A stretch of DNA of 64,000 bases from Stromatinia cepivora (GCA_014898415.1 RCTD01000008.1:868001-932000); one strand, 5' to 3'. Shown: positions 1 to 14,656, counted from the first letter of the stretch. Made by a program: numbers and translations. The notes: generated by a model from the sequence alone, not told the origin.

Positions 1-368
1 ACCTTCTGCATAAGAGTTCGAGGATCTTGTGCCATGACCGTAATTTAGTATGAAGTATTACTAGGTAGTTGAGGCGATATATGTATTGTGGAACAGTGTA
101 TCAATTGATGAGTCTTTCCGAGAGTTGTAAGTATTATTTATTGAGTTGTAAGAGTTGACATGTGTTCGTGGTTTTAAAAGACAAACCTTGCAAGGGTTGT
201 TTGTTTCTGGTTCTTGAAGCTCTGACATAGCCTGGCGCCTGCGAATCACACACTAGTGTATTTCCGGGGAAGGATAGGATATAGCAATATTATTTTTATA
301 CATTCACTTCACCACAGTTACAATATAAATTCATCCAACAGTCTTTGAAAGCTTATTTGTTCACAAAA

Positions 369-1235
369 ATGTCGGGATCAATTTGTTTGCGTTGTCGCGC
401 ATCAATGCGGCATTCCCTCTCCACCAGAAAATCCACGCGTACCCGAATTTCTCTTTCTCGAACATACAGCACTTCAGAAGCCCCTCAAGAAACGTCAATA
501 CCGCCAACAGAAGGTAGTTCAGACCGTTTTGTACCGCGAAGTGTAAAGCTTTACGGAACTAGAATAACAACTCCTCTCAGCCCCAAACCGGAAGATCAAA
601 GACTCCCAGTCCGCCGAGTATTTGCTCGATTAAATGTGGACTATTCTCACCAGAAAACGAACATCGATGAGCTTCTTTCAAAGCCCACTTGGTCCGTTCG
701 ATCTCTCCTACCTTCTCCTCACGAGAAACCTGCCGAAGAAATTACTGTTAAACAACTACATCATTTATGTCGACTTTCCGCACTTCCTCTCCCCAAAACA
801 CCGATAGAAGAGAAGAAGTTACTAGATACACTGCATTTACAATTACATTTTTTGAGGGATATTCAGAAGGTCGACACAGATGGTATAGAACCACTAAGGA
901 GTATTAGGGATGAGACGTTAGGGGCAGAGGCGCTGGAGACAATTGGGTTAGAGACTGAAGAAATTAAGGCCGCGTTGAAAAAGGAAGAATATGAAGGCAG
1001 GAACAAGAGACCTAGGAGGCGGACAGATGGTGTCATTGACACAAAAGGTGTAGAGGATTGGAATGTGACAGGGACTGCCACCGAGACTGTCGAGTTTGGT
1101 GGCGGGAAGTATTTTGTCGTGAGAAGTGGGAAAGAGACTGCGGAGAAAGTGGTGGAAGATAATCAAATGGGTTTGGAAGGAGAGGATCTCTCACATACAG
1201 AAACAGAGAGACTTGAGGTGCCGGGTGCGAACTGA
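369..1235 (+). CDS. Mitochondrial glutamyl-tRNA(Gln) amidotransferase subunit, GatC/Gta3-like
   Basis: Single-exon 288-aa protein. The reading frame opens a few codons upstream, but the first ATG is at 369, followed by a basic, Ser/Arg-rich leader (MSGSICLRCRASMRHSLSTR) typical of a mitochondrial presequence. The GatC-like core lies at about residues 120-185: a VKQLHHLCRLSALPLP stretch, then a helix ending in LRDIQKVDTDGIEPL, the usual GatC pattern in which a histidine-led helix is followed by an 'I..VDT.GIEPL' segment. In fungi this family (Gta3) works with GatA and GatB to convert Glu-tRNA(Gln) to Gln-tRNA(Gln) in mitochondria. Bacterial GatC is only about 100 aa; the fungal forms have a long leader and a charged C-terminal tail, as here. 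It converges on the DUF726 gene. The family call rests on the core motif; function is inferred from family. Confidence 0.82.
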   Translation: MSGSICLRCRASMRHSLSTRKSTRTRISLSRTYSTSEAPQETSIPPTEGSSDRFVPRSVKLYGTRITTPLSPKPEDQRLPVRRVFARLNVDYSHQKTNIDELLSKPTWSVRSLLPSPHEKPAEEITVKQLHHLCRLSALPLPKTPIEEKKLLDTLHLQLHFLRDIQKVDTDGIEPLRSIRDETLGAEALETIGLETEEIKAALKKEEYEGRNKRPRRRTDGVIDTKGVEDWNVTGTATETVEFGGGKYFVVRSGKETAEKVVEDNQMGLEGEDLSHTETERLEVPGAN

Positions 1236-2073
1236 TGGAGATGTGTTGAAGATAAATTTAGAATTGATACCCCATTTGCAGCATCACGGCATTCAGAAAT
1301 ATGCTATAATCTTTTGACGCATGAATATCTACCTCGCGATCATGTTAGGCTCCTCCTACAGTACCTATTGGTACCATGCTCCGCGAATAATCGGCTCTTA
1401 AGTGACATTTCATGGCCTTCCTCCCCAAACATCAATTCTTCTGCCACCTTTTTCCTCTCCCCGTGCGACCTCAATCATATCATCAGACTCAGTAAAATGA
1501 TTCTCCATTTTCTCCAGCAGACCACTATTCAGAAGACACAACATACTCCTCTGGTTTCCGCCCTTTAACCTTTCAGACCCTATCATTCCCATGTCCAACT
1601 TTCCCTCCTAACTCAGGCTCGTGTGATGTAAAATGATACCTTTAAATATTCGATTTCAGTTCATATATTAAAGACCCAGGTTCAATGAATATCAGACCAT
1701 GTCCTTGTAATCCCTTGTTCTCTGCTACCGTGGACCTCGGAATCGTCTGAATATCGAACTATACCTCCATTCTCGAATTCTATATTATATTGACATTAAA
1801 AGGTCCTCAAAGATAAGAGCCAGATCTGGGTATAGAAGGCATACATACCACTTTAGATTGCAGCCTCTACCTTATCAATGAAGGAGAGAGTGTGAAGGAG
1901 ATAAAATGTCAAGGAGACAGAGAATTAAGTAGTGCTGACGATTTATTCTATCTATCTACCAAGAGACATAGTATAACTCATTTAAACCCATTAATAAGTG
2001 TCTTAAGACCTTCTTTCCTACTCACTCCTAGTATGTGCTTTCTAAGCCTGAACTAAGCAAAAACATTTCATAC
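1236..2073. other. Intergenic region between convergent genes
   Basis: No ORF here has protein-like composition or splice support. The stretch should hold both 3' UTRs of the flanking convergent genes. I see no repeat or RNA gene in it. Confidence 0.5.
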
Positions 2074-4285
2074 TTAATTGATATGCAACTTTTCCGCCCC
2101 TTGTTGCATCATAGTCTCATCAGTTTTCCGCTGGACATCCTTCTCCATTTTCCTCGCCTCAACCTCGGGATCCACAACATCCGCATTTTCTTTCTCCTCT
2201 TCCTCCTTTCTCTCCTGCTCCTCTAACAACTCCAATGTCTCTTCTTCTTTCGCAACCTCTTCCATATCAATATCCTCAAACCCTATCTTCTCCAAAATTG
2301 TACCCACAAGATATTGATAACGTAGGTGTCCACTGACCATTTCGCTTACATTGACGTTTTCAATTCCCTTGACATCTTGGGCTTCTTGGAGACCAGCAAC
2401 GCCAAATTGTATGCTGCTGGTACGGTACAGGAAAGCCAGGATGTAATCATTCTCGGAATATACGTTTACGAGTCGCCCGGAGACCACACTGCGCATAGAT
2501 CGCCATGCAGCTGCGTCTGAGGGAGCGGGCGCTCCGATTAGCACTGCTGATCTGGAATCAGGATGTTAGCATAGTCTGTAGCGGCGGAATTTGAATACGC
2601 TGCAATTTAGTACAAAATTATAATCCAATGATGATTGAAGTAGGAGATTGAACTGACTCTACCAAACCAAATGCACGGCGTTCTGCAAGGCTCATCAAGC
2701 ACGAGTAGATCAACCTAGCTCCTAGACTGTATCCAATCAAAGTAACTGGTCTCTCTCCCTGTGCCTTATTGATGAGTGCATCTGCAAGTACTAAACCTGC
2801 TTTGTCTGCTCGATTCTTGGCGACGGAAAATGGATTGTCTACAACTTTTGAAATTTTCAAAAGTCCAAGCGGCCAGAGAGCAGTCATTAAACTGGCGAAT
2901 ATTGTTCGAGCAATAATCTCTTTCTTGGCAATAGACCAAGCTGCACTCTTTACCATGGATTCTAACGACATGCCGAGTTTGGATAGGGCCTCGAGTTCAT
3001 ATCGCAGAGCAAAGACTTCACTTTGATGCCCAAGAACTCGCCATGGTGTGATGACATCTTCTTTCTGGGTCAGCCATCCACTAACACCTATTGTGACCCT
3101 CAGCCTCCGATCCTTTGCTGCTATTTCCTTGAGGGACTTTTGATGTTGCGATCCCTTGAGAGGGAGAAATGCAAAGTCGGAAACCTCTTTTGCGTAAGCA
3201 TCCATCATCTTGCCCGTCATACTAGCACCATAAGCACCAAACAGACTTCCAACAATAATTCCACTCTCAGCCAGAGCTCCCAACAAGCCTGCGGCCGTAG
3301 TCGCACCAAGGCCAAGCCCGCCCATTACGGTACCTAGAGCTCCCGCAACCAATGGAGCTGCTAGACCACCTGTGACGCCCACTATCGCAGCGCCTGCAAC
3401 ACCTGCGAGCCCTACCTTCCATCTTCGAGCTATTTTGTTCTCCTCGCTCCGTTTCTGTGTCTCCTCGTTGCCAGACATCTTTTTGGCGGCTTCTAGGAGT
3501 CCTTGTGCAACCTCCACCTCTGTCTCGGCAAGAACGTGAAGAGAAAGGTGTAGAGATGATGCTATGTGAAGCAAAAGGATACGTGAATGGGCAGTGTAAT
3601 GTTCCAAAGAAAGAAGAAGCAGTAGCATGGCGTGTAGGAGCATCACTCGTTTCTCTTCCGGTAAAGAGTAAAGAGGTGTGGATGTTGGTGGGTAAAGCTC
3701 AACCAAAGCCGCATCTGCTTCCACAATATTTGTAGTTTGTCCTGGGAGAGTTAATCATCGATTTACCCAAAAGTAGGTAAAGGCTTGAAGTAATAAATGA
3801 TACTACATACGAACGACCTTGGTTTTTGGGGGTGCATCAGGGGTCGAATTTGCGCTGGCTTTTTTCTTCTGATCTTCTGTAACTTCCTTTGGATTGTTGA
3901 CAACCGTTCCAATCCTCGATATTACAGTTTCTTGCCATTCTTGGAAGAATTTGAGAGCATCACATTTAAGCTCCAACATTTTGGGCGCCGATAATTCTTT
4001 CTCCCTCTTTTCCCGTAGTTTCCGAGCTTTCTCCTCTTCTTCCGATTCCTCCTTAGGCTGGCTATCATTCGCATTAGCATTCTCATCACCAACTTTTAAG
4101 GCTCTGTCGGAAGCTTCTCCTGTGGCAGTAGAGGCATCAAAGTTGTCACGGATTTGTTTCTGCATGACTTCTGTAATGTCAGCAATGAGGAGCGTTAGGT
4201 CAACGCGTTCCTCAATTTCCAACATTGTACTAAGATCATGCTCATGGTCTTGAGCCGTCGCTGGTTTAGATGTCCAAGGAGCCAT
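2074..4285 (-). CDS. DUF726/TMCO4-like membrane-associated alpha/beta-hydrolase-fold protein
   Basis: Three exons on the minus strand: 3811-4285, 2658-3741 and 2074-2551, giving 678 aa. Intron 3742-3810 has GTATGT...CAG; intron 2552-2657 has GTCAGT...CAG and is placed so that the family-conserved GLVE/SAVLIGAPAPSD junction stays in frame. The N-terminal third is charged. A glycine/alanine-rich hydrophobic hairpin follows (GVAGAAIVGVTGGLAAPLVA and the next segment), probably two membrane segments. The C-terminal half holds a GYSLGARLIYSCL nucleophile-elbow motif (GxSxG) and ends in an acidic coiled-coil tail. This order fits DUF726 proteins such as human TMCO4 and yeast Mil1, the latter linked to AP-1/trans-Golgi traffic. 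An in-frame ATG exists 54 nt upstream at 4339; I chose MAPWTSK as the start. Catalytic activity is not established for the family. Confidence 0.85.
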
Positions 4286-4917
4286 ATTTTTAATGTTTGT
4301 GGGGGGCAAGGAGAGGAAACTTTCGCATTTGTTTACCAAACGTCAACGTTTCGTGTTCTTGTCGCTGAACAGCAGTCGATTGAAGCCGATGACGACATAC
4401 CGACTCTTATCTTATCATAAAAACGCGTGTGTTGTAAGGTTAAACTACGGATCCACGTGTTCTACCTATGGCGCACGAATTCCCGTGACTTCAGAGTTAT
4501 TTATCCAGCTAGTATTTTCTCCATTATTATCGACTGCACGTTCCTGGACTACTATTGCAGTTTGAAGTATCCTGATGTTTACAATAAAATGTTTCATCAA
4601 TAGAAATATAAGCTCTCAGACAAGTATCCTTTGTACTAGTACGATGGGTAATGGTTTGAAGAAGTCGAATGAGAAAATCATTTATAATATCTACTCCGAA
4701 AAAGAATATATTATTCAAGTAATTAAAAGTTCAGAGTTAGATAATACAATTGATTTATTCTCTAGTATTTATATATTTAATTTGAAATATATATAACGCA
4801 AATGTTATAAAGAGTTGAACAAACAAAGTTCAATTATATTTTTAAAATCTATAATTAGGATTTAAAGACTTAAAGCTCAAAGGACTCTTATATTATTAGT
4901 TATATATATATATATTT
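4286..4917. other. AT-rich flank leading into the transposon island
   Basis: No gene is supported. Composition becomes very AT-rich from about 4565, and a (TA)n run at about 4900-4915 touches the left copia LTR. Confidence 0.5.
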
Positions 4918-5080
4918 TGGCTTTTGGTGCAGGAAGTAGTAGTATTATTGATTATGTAGGTTGAACTAAGGATTTATAATTCTAGTAGGAGTAGAATTGA
5001 GGTTATCCCTAAATATGGTTTGTGTATCATTGTGGTCTTGTGATCTCAATTCTAATCCTATAATGATCTTATTTCCAATA
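4918..5080 (-). repeat. Copia 3' LTR (left copy)
   Basis: 163 bp, aligned along its length with 20441-20603 apart from C/T and G/A differences. It ends at its right edge in CCAATA, a mutated form of the CCAACA on the other copy (minus strand start TGTTGG). A purine-rich tract on the minus strand abuts it at about 5081-5090, the expected polypurine tract site. Confidence 0.82.
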
Positions 5081-7907
5081 TTCCTTTATTGAGGATATCC
5101 TATTCGATCCTTTTAGATTACTAATCCTAATATTTTCTTGAATCTTTCGAAAGTAATCTTTGTATAAGGTTTCGTCATTCTGTCGGCAATTATATTGTAT
5201 ATATTGATATAACTAATAGCGATTTTCTCCTTTTCTATTAAATCCTTGATGAAATGATAATTGATATTTATATATTTGGATTGTTTATGTAAATATAGAT
5301 TCTTAATTAAAACTAAAATGCCTTGATTGTTATTAAATATTTGAATTATATCTCTATTCTTTCCAATGTAATTTGATTTGAATAGATCTTTGAGTATTTA
5401 TACAATCTATCTCTTTTGTTTAATGAACATTATTATCGCAATATATTCTGATTTTGTATTAAAAGTAGTTATAGATATTTATTTCTTGTTAGCCTACAAT
5501 ATAAAGCCTTTATAGAATATCACAACTCCTTCTGAAACATTTTTCCGATTATATTTATTATTAACCCAATCTGCATTTGTATATATCTTTATTATATTAT
5601 CAAGCATATTATATTCTTTGCAGATATTAGATTGTACTCCCTTTGACCTGAACTATAGCTTCTATTTGATTGTTGATCATAAATATCGCATTAGATTCTT
5701 TAGAACTATAATATAATGTTTTGTTGATTTTATTATAAATTATGAAAATCTTTCAATTGAGAATGCTATATCTGATTAAGTATATATTATTAGATAAATT
5801 ATATTTCTTATTCATTGTTGATATTCGTTTATATCTATTAGTTCATCATTATCAATTATTGACCGAAGATGAGTATAATCCATTATTGATAGTTTCTTAG
5901 TTTGATATTATTTATATATAATATTGTATTTGGTTAATATAATATCGAGATATTCTTTTTGATTTATAATTAATATATATACTTTTTTATTACAAATGAT
6001 TCTAATATTTAGGATCTTATTAATCTCCCTTAGATTCTTGGTGTTAAAACAGACCGATAGCTTTTCATCGAATCAAATGATTTGCAATGATATGTATAAT
6101 ACAATAACGATATCGTTGATATATACTAATAATATTATATCACAGTCTTTGGATATATATAGATATGGATCCGCTAAACTTTGTACAAAATCTATACCTA
6201 AAAGCTTTTTCTTCAATAATAAACTCCAATCCCTTCCAATTTGCTTCAATTTATATAAGCTTCGTAGAACTTATAATATATATCCCTTTTTGACTTTAAT
6301 ATTTTGAAATGATTCGAGATAGATCTCTTCTTTCAAATGCAATTCGATAAAGGCGTTTTTGATATCGAAATATAAATATTCTAAATTTTCTTTTACGATA
6401 ATAATTAAGAATAATCTGAATATATCTAATCTCATTGTTAATACAAATGTTTCGTTGTAATCCTTTCCTAATATCTGATTGAATCCTCGAACCATTAATC
6501 TTGCTTTGAATCGTTCTATTTTGTTATCCTTGATCTTAATTGTAAATATCTATTTTATCGAAATCAGATTACTTTTTTTAAGGAGTATATATTCTTCCTA
6601 AATACTATTTTGAACCAAAAATATGATTTCCTTTTGAATAACTTCCTTCCATTTTTCAGAATATTCTTGATCTGATATTATTTCCTTATAAATTCTTGAT
6701 ATTTTGATTCCCAGAACTTCTTTGACCAAATATATTATATCTTCTGTATTGTTTATATTTATCAACGAAATCATGAAATCTGAAACGATCTTGTCTTTGA
6801 TATAAAAATCTATTTTATAAATAATTGGAATTATAATTATAATATATTCTATACTTTCTTGAATTTTGATTTATATAAATATTGCAATCAATATCTTTAT
6901 AATCTTGCTTTCCTATTCTTCTTTAGAATTTTGTTTTATATCTCTTTTCCGTTTTTGTATTAGATACTTTGGGGATTCGTTTTTAAGGTTCATTTCATCC
7001 TTTTATTCGATCTCAAATGATTATGGATTTACTTTGTTTTTTGATTCTATTGAAATAAACTTATCAGCAAAATTTAAGACAATCTTAAATTTTGCTCCCG
7101 GTATAGATTCAGGGTTTGCAGAAATTGATTCTTGAATTGGACCTTTTGAAATAATGGATTCGATATCTGAAGTATTCTTGAAAGAAGATTCTTGATTTGT
7201 TTTCTGGATATTGCCATCTTTATCTTTATTATATATTAATATTGATATATCTAATTTACCTGGTTTCAATTCGATAATTGGGGTGCTTGATATAATCATT
7301 GAACTTAGTATAATATCTGTTGGAAAGAACATTTAGAACGAAAATGATATAGGTATCATATTTGATATTGAGGATAAAGAAAATGCTTTATTTGTTATCG
7401 ATTTATTATAAGATTTTCGATCTAACTTTATATTCTTTGTTCTTTGTAGATCTAATTCATAATTTCTTAATTTAAGATCCAAATCTCCTTTTCGATAAGA
7501 TTCATCTATAATTACCCTGCTTGATCGAAATGTATAATCTAATTTTGGAGAATACATTTTGATATATTTATTTATAACTTTTGAGTACTTTAGGAATATA
7601 TTGATTTTCGAAATATCCTACAATTTGTCGTGTTTTTGCTTTTTCGGAATAATCTTGGGATTGATATAAGTATAACATTTACTTCTCTAAACTTTATATA
7701 TCTTTATATTTAATATTATATTTATAAAAGCTTTTGTAAAGGATTGATCTATTCTATTCATATCAGGATCAATATTAATATAATTCTTAATATAAATATC
7801 ATATTTTACAACTTCGTTCCAAAATTCTAATAATAATCCAATTTCTTTTAGTATTGCTTTTATATCTGTCTCTGCAGTCCTTATATTTCGTTCTGTAGAT
7901 CTGTTTT

Positions 7908-8189
7908 TGTCACGAATCGTGAACCACAGGAGGCTAACCACGTGATACCTCTTATCTCCCATATCAATTTATGAATTGATCATCTGTATATATACATTAC
8001 GAATTATACAATTTAGTATAGTAAAATAGTAACCCTAATAATGTTTATATACAACCCTACAACCCATAAATGAATATTTGTATATATATATCTAATCACT
8101 CCTTATAAACCATAATTCTTCAATTATAAATTCTAAAGAATATAATTGACCCTATTTATTCAGTTTTATTACAGCTCTTATATATTATA
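7908..8189 (+). repeat. Gypsy element 1, 5' LTR
   Basis: 282 bp, starting TGTCACG. The first 52 or so bases equal the unmutated copy; after about 7960 it is densely C-to-T / G-to-A mutated, including the terminal GTGCGTCACA reduced to ATATATTATA. Confidence 0.9.
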
Positions 8190-11100
8190 TTATCTATAAT
8201 TCATTTACAAATATCCGGCTATTTAATGGCCTCTCAAATAATACCTCATTTTAATAATACCTTTTTAGGTAAACTTTTACAAATGTTATATCCAAAAGAA
8301 AAAGATTTATTTTGATCTAATCGATGAAGATAAATCCTTTTAGAAGTATACCATTATTTTCATAATACAATAAACTCCTTCTTTTATACACTCCAAATCT
8401 TCAAAAATATATTCTAAAGAATCCTTTCCTTCTCCTCAATTATTTCAATAATCTTTCGAAGAAAATATGAATACAGAATTGGATAACATTATTATTAAAA
8501 AAAAAAAGATTAGTAAAAAGAAAATTCCAATATATAAAATCGATGCTCCCAATAGTTCAATTGTTCCTTCCGAATCATCATTACAATTACAAAATCTCTA
8601 TACAATAATTATAAGTTTGAAAGAGAAGAATCGATAATTGAAAGCTATAATAATAACAAACTTTATAATAATGTAACTTCCTTTTAAATCCCAAGTAATA
8701 CTTACACAAATATCCAGATCAACAATAGTACTTAGGATTCCCTTTATTCCCTCAATCGAAATTCAAGGATCTTCATCCAAATAAACTTGAAGATCCTGAA
8801 ATCAAAAGAAGAAAACTTTGATTAGATAATCTGATCATCTAGGATTCTTTAAGGATTCTTTTTTCTTTTCAGAAAATAATGATCTATTTAATAATTAAGG
8901 ATCCCTTCATTCAAAAAACCGATCTAACCGATCAAAATTATATTTCTGTATCAATCATAATTCATAGTAAAATATATATATACCAAAATCTACAAATCTT
9001 ATTACTAAATTTAACGATAATATTAAATTTAAAGTTAGTTTGTGGCAATTATTGATTATAAAACGATTCGAACTGTATACTATATCATTTAAAAATGAAA
9101 TGCAATACTATATATATATAATCGATTAAACCGAATCAAAAGTATAAATATATTGTTATATTTTTTATATACAAGTATCTCGATTTATGGTACTCGAATT
9201 GATCGAACAGCTTGTAGCGATCTATTGGAACCCGGCCGAAATCGATGATGTTTACTCTCAATACAAAATATGGATTATGTCTAATACAATTCGATATAGC
9301 AATTTTCTAGAATAGTATAAAAAGTTCAGATTACTTACTATTCAAATGGAGATTACTAATGATAAGATCCTATTCAAGGATCTTGAATAGAAGATTTCCG
9401 ATTTTTTCTTGCAAATGGTAATAATATCTATTAAGGATTACAAGATTATAGAAAAACTTATGAATATATTTATTAAAATAAATCAAAACGAAATTTTATT
9501 ACAAAAACGAAATCAATACTATATTAATTGAAAAGCTTTTATAATTATTTACAAATTAACAATTACTACAAATCCCTTACAATTTTTTTGGAATTCTAAC
9601 AATTCTAATTTTGGAACCTCTATATTCCCGAAACCATTTCTACTCTGGAATACTTTTCCCGGATATACCGATTTCGTTACATCCAATAATTATTCGAACT
9701 TCAAATGTTCGTCGTTTTCTCCCTCTTTTAGAACAGTATATACATCGATGTTTCGTATCGATAATCTTAATGAGATCGAGATGATACAAAAAGAAGCAAA
9801 AGAATTCGAAGAATATCGGGATATCGAAGAAGATTTCAGTCTAAAAACTATAATTGAAATCATACAGAATATCCATTTAGAAAAAGAAAAGCATTTAAAA
9901 CCAAATATTTAGATTCTGTTTCCATTCTAAGTATTATATAGAATATAAAATTTCTTGATCTAACCAAGCTTATAGAAAGAGAAGCATTTACCCTCCCCTA
10001 CAACCTTTCGAAAAATGGTTACATTTATCGATCAAAAGCATTCATTGATTCTAAAACAAATGAATTTGCTTTTATTAATATTATACTCCTTACTTGTTTA
10101 TTTCCTATATTTAAATTAAGAATTATATTATTTAAAATTTCAATTGAAATTAAAGGATATAATAATATACAAGGCTATACTATTATCTATTTCATATTCT
10201 TTAATTTAATAATTGATAATTATAAACAATCTTTTGTCCTTTTCTTTATTACTGAATTAAAGAATTATAGTATTATTTTAGATAGACTTTGGTTATCAAA
10301 GATTCGAACGAAATTCGATTACTTCAATAGATATCTTGAATGGTCTAAAAAGAAACCCTGTATTATCTTCTATTCGAATAATCTCTTTATTATTCAATCA
10401 TCCTTTCGCAAACAAAAGATCGATCGATTAACCCAATAAAATATTGATCAACAAGATGATCAATTCGAAGAATATTAAAATCGAAGAAATTTATAATTAA
10501 GCAAATCAATTGCAATTAATAATATATAATAAAAATCTTTAAATATAAATGCAATACAGATTTTTGTTGAAAAGGAAAAGATTCTGATTTCTTTCAAGTT
10601 CAATCTATTTTCTTTCCAATCAATTATATTACTATTACAGATCTATAAATATTTTCCCTGTATATCACCCGAAATCCTTAATCTATACACATTTAAATTT
10701 GATAAATTTCAATTAGAATGTAAAAAAAATAAACAAATTAAACTCTTTACTATTATTTTAAAAGAATTCGATAATATAATAGACTTCCGATAAAACAAAT
10801 GATATACAGAAAAGAGAATACTGGTTGCTTTAATCGAATTCAAGAATATAAAAATTCAAAAAAAACTCGATCGAATATTAATCAAAATCGATTCAGAATC
10901 TGAAATATCATTTGAATATCAATAATATCATCGAGCTTTTTCTAAGTATGAATTAAATATCTTATTTTTTAATTGATTTTATAATTATAAAATCATATTG
11001 AAAAATGAAGGAGAATAAGCTTTATATTATAGTCCGTTTTATAAGATATCCTTGGAACAATTGGAAATCATTAAAGAATATATTATAGATAACTTCAACA

Positions 11101-14100
11101 AAAGTTTCATTGAATCCAATCAAATCCTTTATACTGTATTCATTCTATTCGTTAAGAAACCCAATGATAATTTGAGGTTCTGTATAGACTTCAGATTATT
11201 AAATTCCTTAATATATAAGGATCGGTATCCCCTTTCTTTGATTGATAAAACACTTTTTTGGCTTTCCGATGTTAAGATCTTTATCAAACTCGATATTCAT
11301 TAAGTTTTCCATTATATAAGAATGGATCCTGTTTCGGAAGAGTATACTATCTTCCGAATCCGATATAGATTATATAAATACAAGGTCGTATTATTCGGAT
11401 TAACGAATAGTTTTGTAACCTATTAATATTATATAAATAATATTCTATTCGATTACCTAAACATCTTCTATACAATATATCTCGATGATATTCTAATTTA
11501 TTCTGAAAACGAAGAAAAACATCAAACTTATATTAAATTAATTCTTGAACGATTAAAAGCCGTTGATCTACAAATAGATCTCAAGAAATATGAATTCAAT
11601 ATTATATATACCAAGTATTTAAACTTTATCATTTCTATTAAAGGAATAAAAATAAACCCTGAAAAGATTGAGATAATTGAGAATTGGACCTTTTCGACAA
11701 CAGTGAAAGAGATCTAATCATTCCTCGGTTTTTGCAATTTTTATCGACAGTTTATTAAGAATTATGATATAATAACGAAACCTTTCAACAAATTCATTAA
11801 AGCAAATATTAAATTTATATTCAACGAAGTATACCAAAATGTATTCAATATCTTGAAGAAAAAGCTTATCTCTGCTTCGTTTCTATAATATTATAATCAC
11901 CGATTCCTTTATATACTCGAAACAAATATATCTGATGGAGTAATTGCTAATATATTATTATAATAATATAACGAAGATTAGTTTCCCATAATTTATTTCT
12001 CCAAAACCATAATTGCTGCTGAATTGAACTATAAAGTTTATAATAAGGAAATACTATCAATTATTCGATCTTTCAATTATTGGAAAGCAGAACTCATTGG
12101 TTCATTATATAAAATCAAGGTTTATACCAATTATAAAGCCCTTGAATATTTTATGACTATTAAGATTCTCAACGTCCGATAAATTTATTGGGCAGAAATT
12201 TTAATCGATTATAATTTCATTATTATATATCGCTTTGGAAAAGATAACCCTTTTATCAATGCTTTAATCTATTGGATCAATGAGTTGGATTTTTAGAATT
12301 ATATCAAAAAGAAGAATCGCTTTCAGTAGTTTATTAAAGATAATCAAATTGATACTGAAATCATAAGAAAAGTTTTACGAAAGTACTATTCAAATGAAAC
12401 AGCGATTATTAATATCGATTTGAATAAAATCATTTTTCGATTTGATTTAATTAATTATATTATCAAAGCAAATAAAACTACAGATAGTTTATTAGTATTC
12501 AGAATATAAGTTATCCAAGATCATAAGTATATATCACTCCAAAATAACCTTTTATTCTACAATGACTATTTGGTAATACCCGATGTTGATAACTTTCAAA
12601 CTTATTTGATTTGTGAAATTTATAATTCCGTTTCCATTATTCATTTTGATATAAACAAAACCTATCTCTTATTATCTCAACAATACTATTGGTCTAGAAT
12701 ATATGATATTGTAACCAGATATATATACAATTGTTATACCTACAAATGTAATTCTGTTTTATACAATTGTACCCCCGATTTATTATATCCATTTCTGATT
12801 CCTAATCGAATATAGTAATATATTATTATAGACTACTACAACTTTAATAAAAATAAATACAAATATAATAATATTTTAATTATTATTGATCGATTAACAA
12901 AGCAAATTATCTCTATACCTTATTACAAATCAATTGATATTTAAATTCAAGTACAATTATATCTCTATTATATATATTAATATTATGATTCTTTTAACAT
13001 TATAATATCGGATTGCAGCCCTCAATTCATATCACAGTTTTGAAAGGAATTTAGTCAAATCCTAGGAACCAATCTCAAACTATCCATTGCTCACCATCCT
13101 CAAACCAATGATCAAACTGAGATCTATAATTAATACCTTCAACAATGATTAAAACTGTTTATTAATTATTATTAAGACAATTAATCAGAATTCCTATCTA
13201 TAATGGATTATACACAACTTACTCTTTTACACGACTCCTTAGAAGGGCTTATACCCTATAAAACCCTATATAGGCATACACCGAAACGTATATGGGAATA
13301 AAAGGAAGACATTAATAAGCCAACAAACGATATGAATATGTATGATACCCGTATATATACAGAATACAATAGATTAACTTTCATATAAACAAAAGAAAAC
13401 CTATTGCATATCCAAATCAAAATATCAAAATCCATAAATGTTTATCAATGTAAAGTCGATTTCGATATCGAAGATTATATATAATTTAATATAAAAAGTT
13501 ATCCTATTTAAAGATTATCTAAGAAATTGGATTTCCCAATTTAAGGAAAATTTAAGATCATTAATCGATCTAGAAGTTTTTTCAAATTCGAACTTCCGAT
13601 TACAATGAAAATTCATCCTGTTTTTCTTTCAGATCGATTATATAAGGTATATAACGATCCTTTTCCTAATCAGATATTCGAATTATCTCTGTCTATTAAT
13701 ATAACTAACGATTCGGAATAGAAAATGGAAAAGATTCTAGTAATAAAGAAAATACAAAAAACCCTATTATATAAAATCTTATGGTTTAATAGTGATACCA
13801 ATCTTATCTGATATTCTACTTCCGATTTTAAAATGTTATTGCATCTTCTATACGATTTTCACCTGGCTAATTTAATGTTACTTGATCCTTTTAATCGATT
13901 AATTAATTAAATAAAACTTTATAAAAACGGAAAGGATAATTATAATTATATAAATAATGATTCATTTATAAAATTAAGGGAAAGAAAAATATTCTTTAAT
14001 ACAGCAGATTAGATATTATAATTTTATAATAGTATATATGTATATAATTGTAAAAGGATCAAAAACCCATACAAATTCGAGGGAATTTGATTGTATACGT

Positions 14101-14656
14101 ACATAATCCGAACTTCATACAACAGACAAGCTACCATCATTAAAACAATACAAAGGCAATATATATTTATAATTATTTCAAAAAAATTATGCAAAGGGAA
14201 GCTTGAATATAGTAAAAACGAAATATAATATCACCCCTATCGATTTCGTTCAATTTGGTCAATTTGATCAATTTGATCGATTAACTTGATCGATTTCGGA
14301 ATTGACCATATTAATCACCCATTATCATTATACTATAATTCAACCTTTTTCCCTTTTCTATTGAAACTTTTTCCTTTTAGAGGTTCCCCAAATCAAGGAG
14401 AATATGAATCAATATTAATTGAATTAATTGATGAACGATTTGGTCGATTTGGTTAATTCATTCATCATTTTGGTCAATTTGGTCGATTAATTTAGTCAAT
14501 TTGGTCAATTTCCAGTAAATTGATTAAATCAATCAAAATAACCAATCTAATTGATTTAAAGCTTATAAATCTTCACAAAACCTGGTTTTCGATAAAATAA
14601 CAATGGAACAAAGGAATGAAATGCTCGAGGACGAGCTTTTCCGAAGGGGGGGGTAG

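Noticed and set aside
6271..6495. Minus ORF with copia reverse transcriptase similarity as a gene.
   Set aside because: Fragment of the RIPed copia element; the flanks are full of stops.
11052..11303. Open frame with reverse transcriptase similarity as a gene.
   Set aside because: It is a stop-bounded fragment of RIPed gypsy element 1, not an independent gene.
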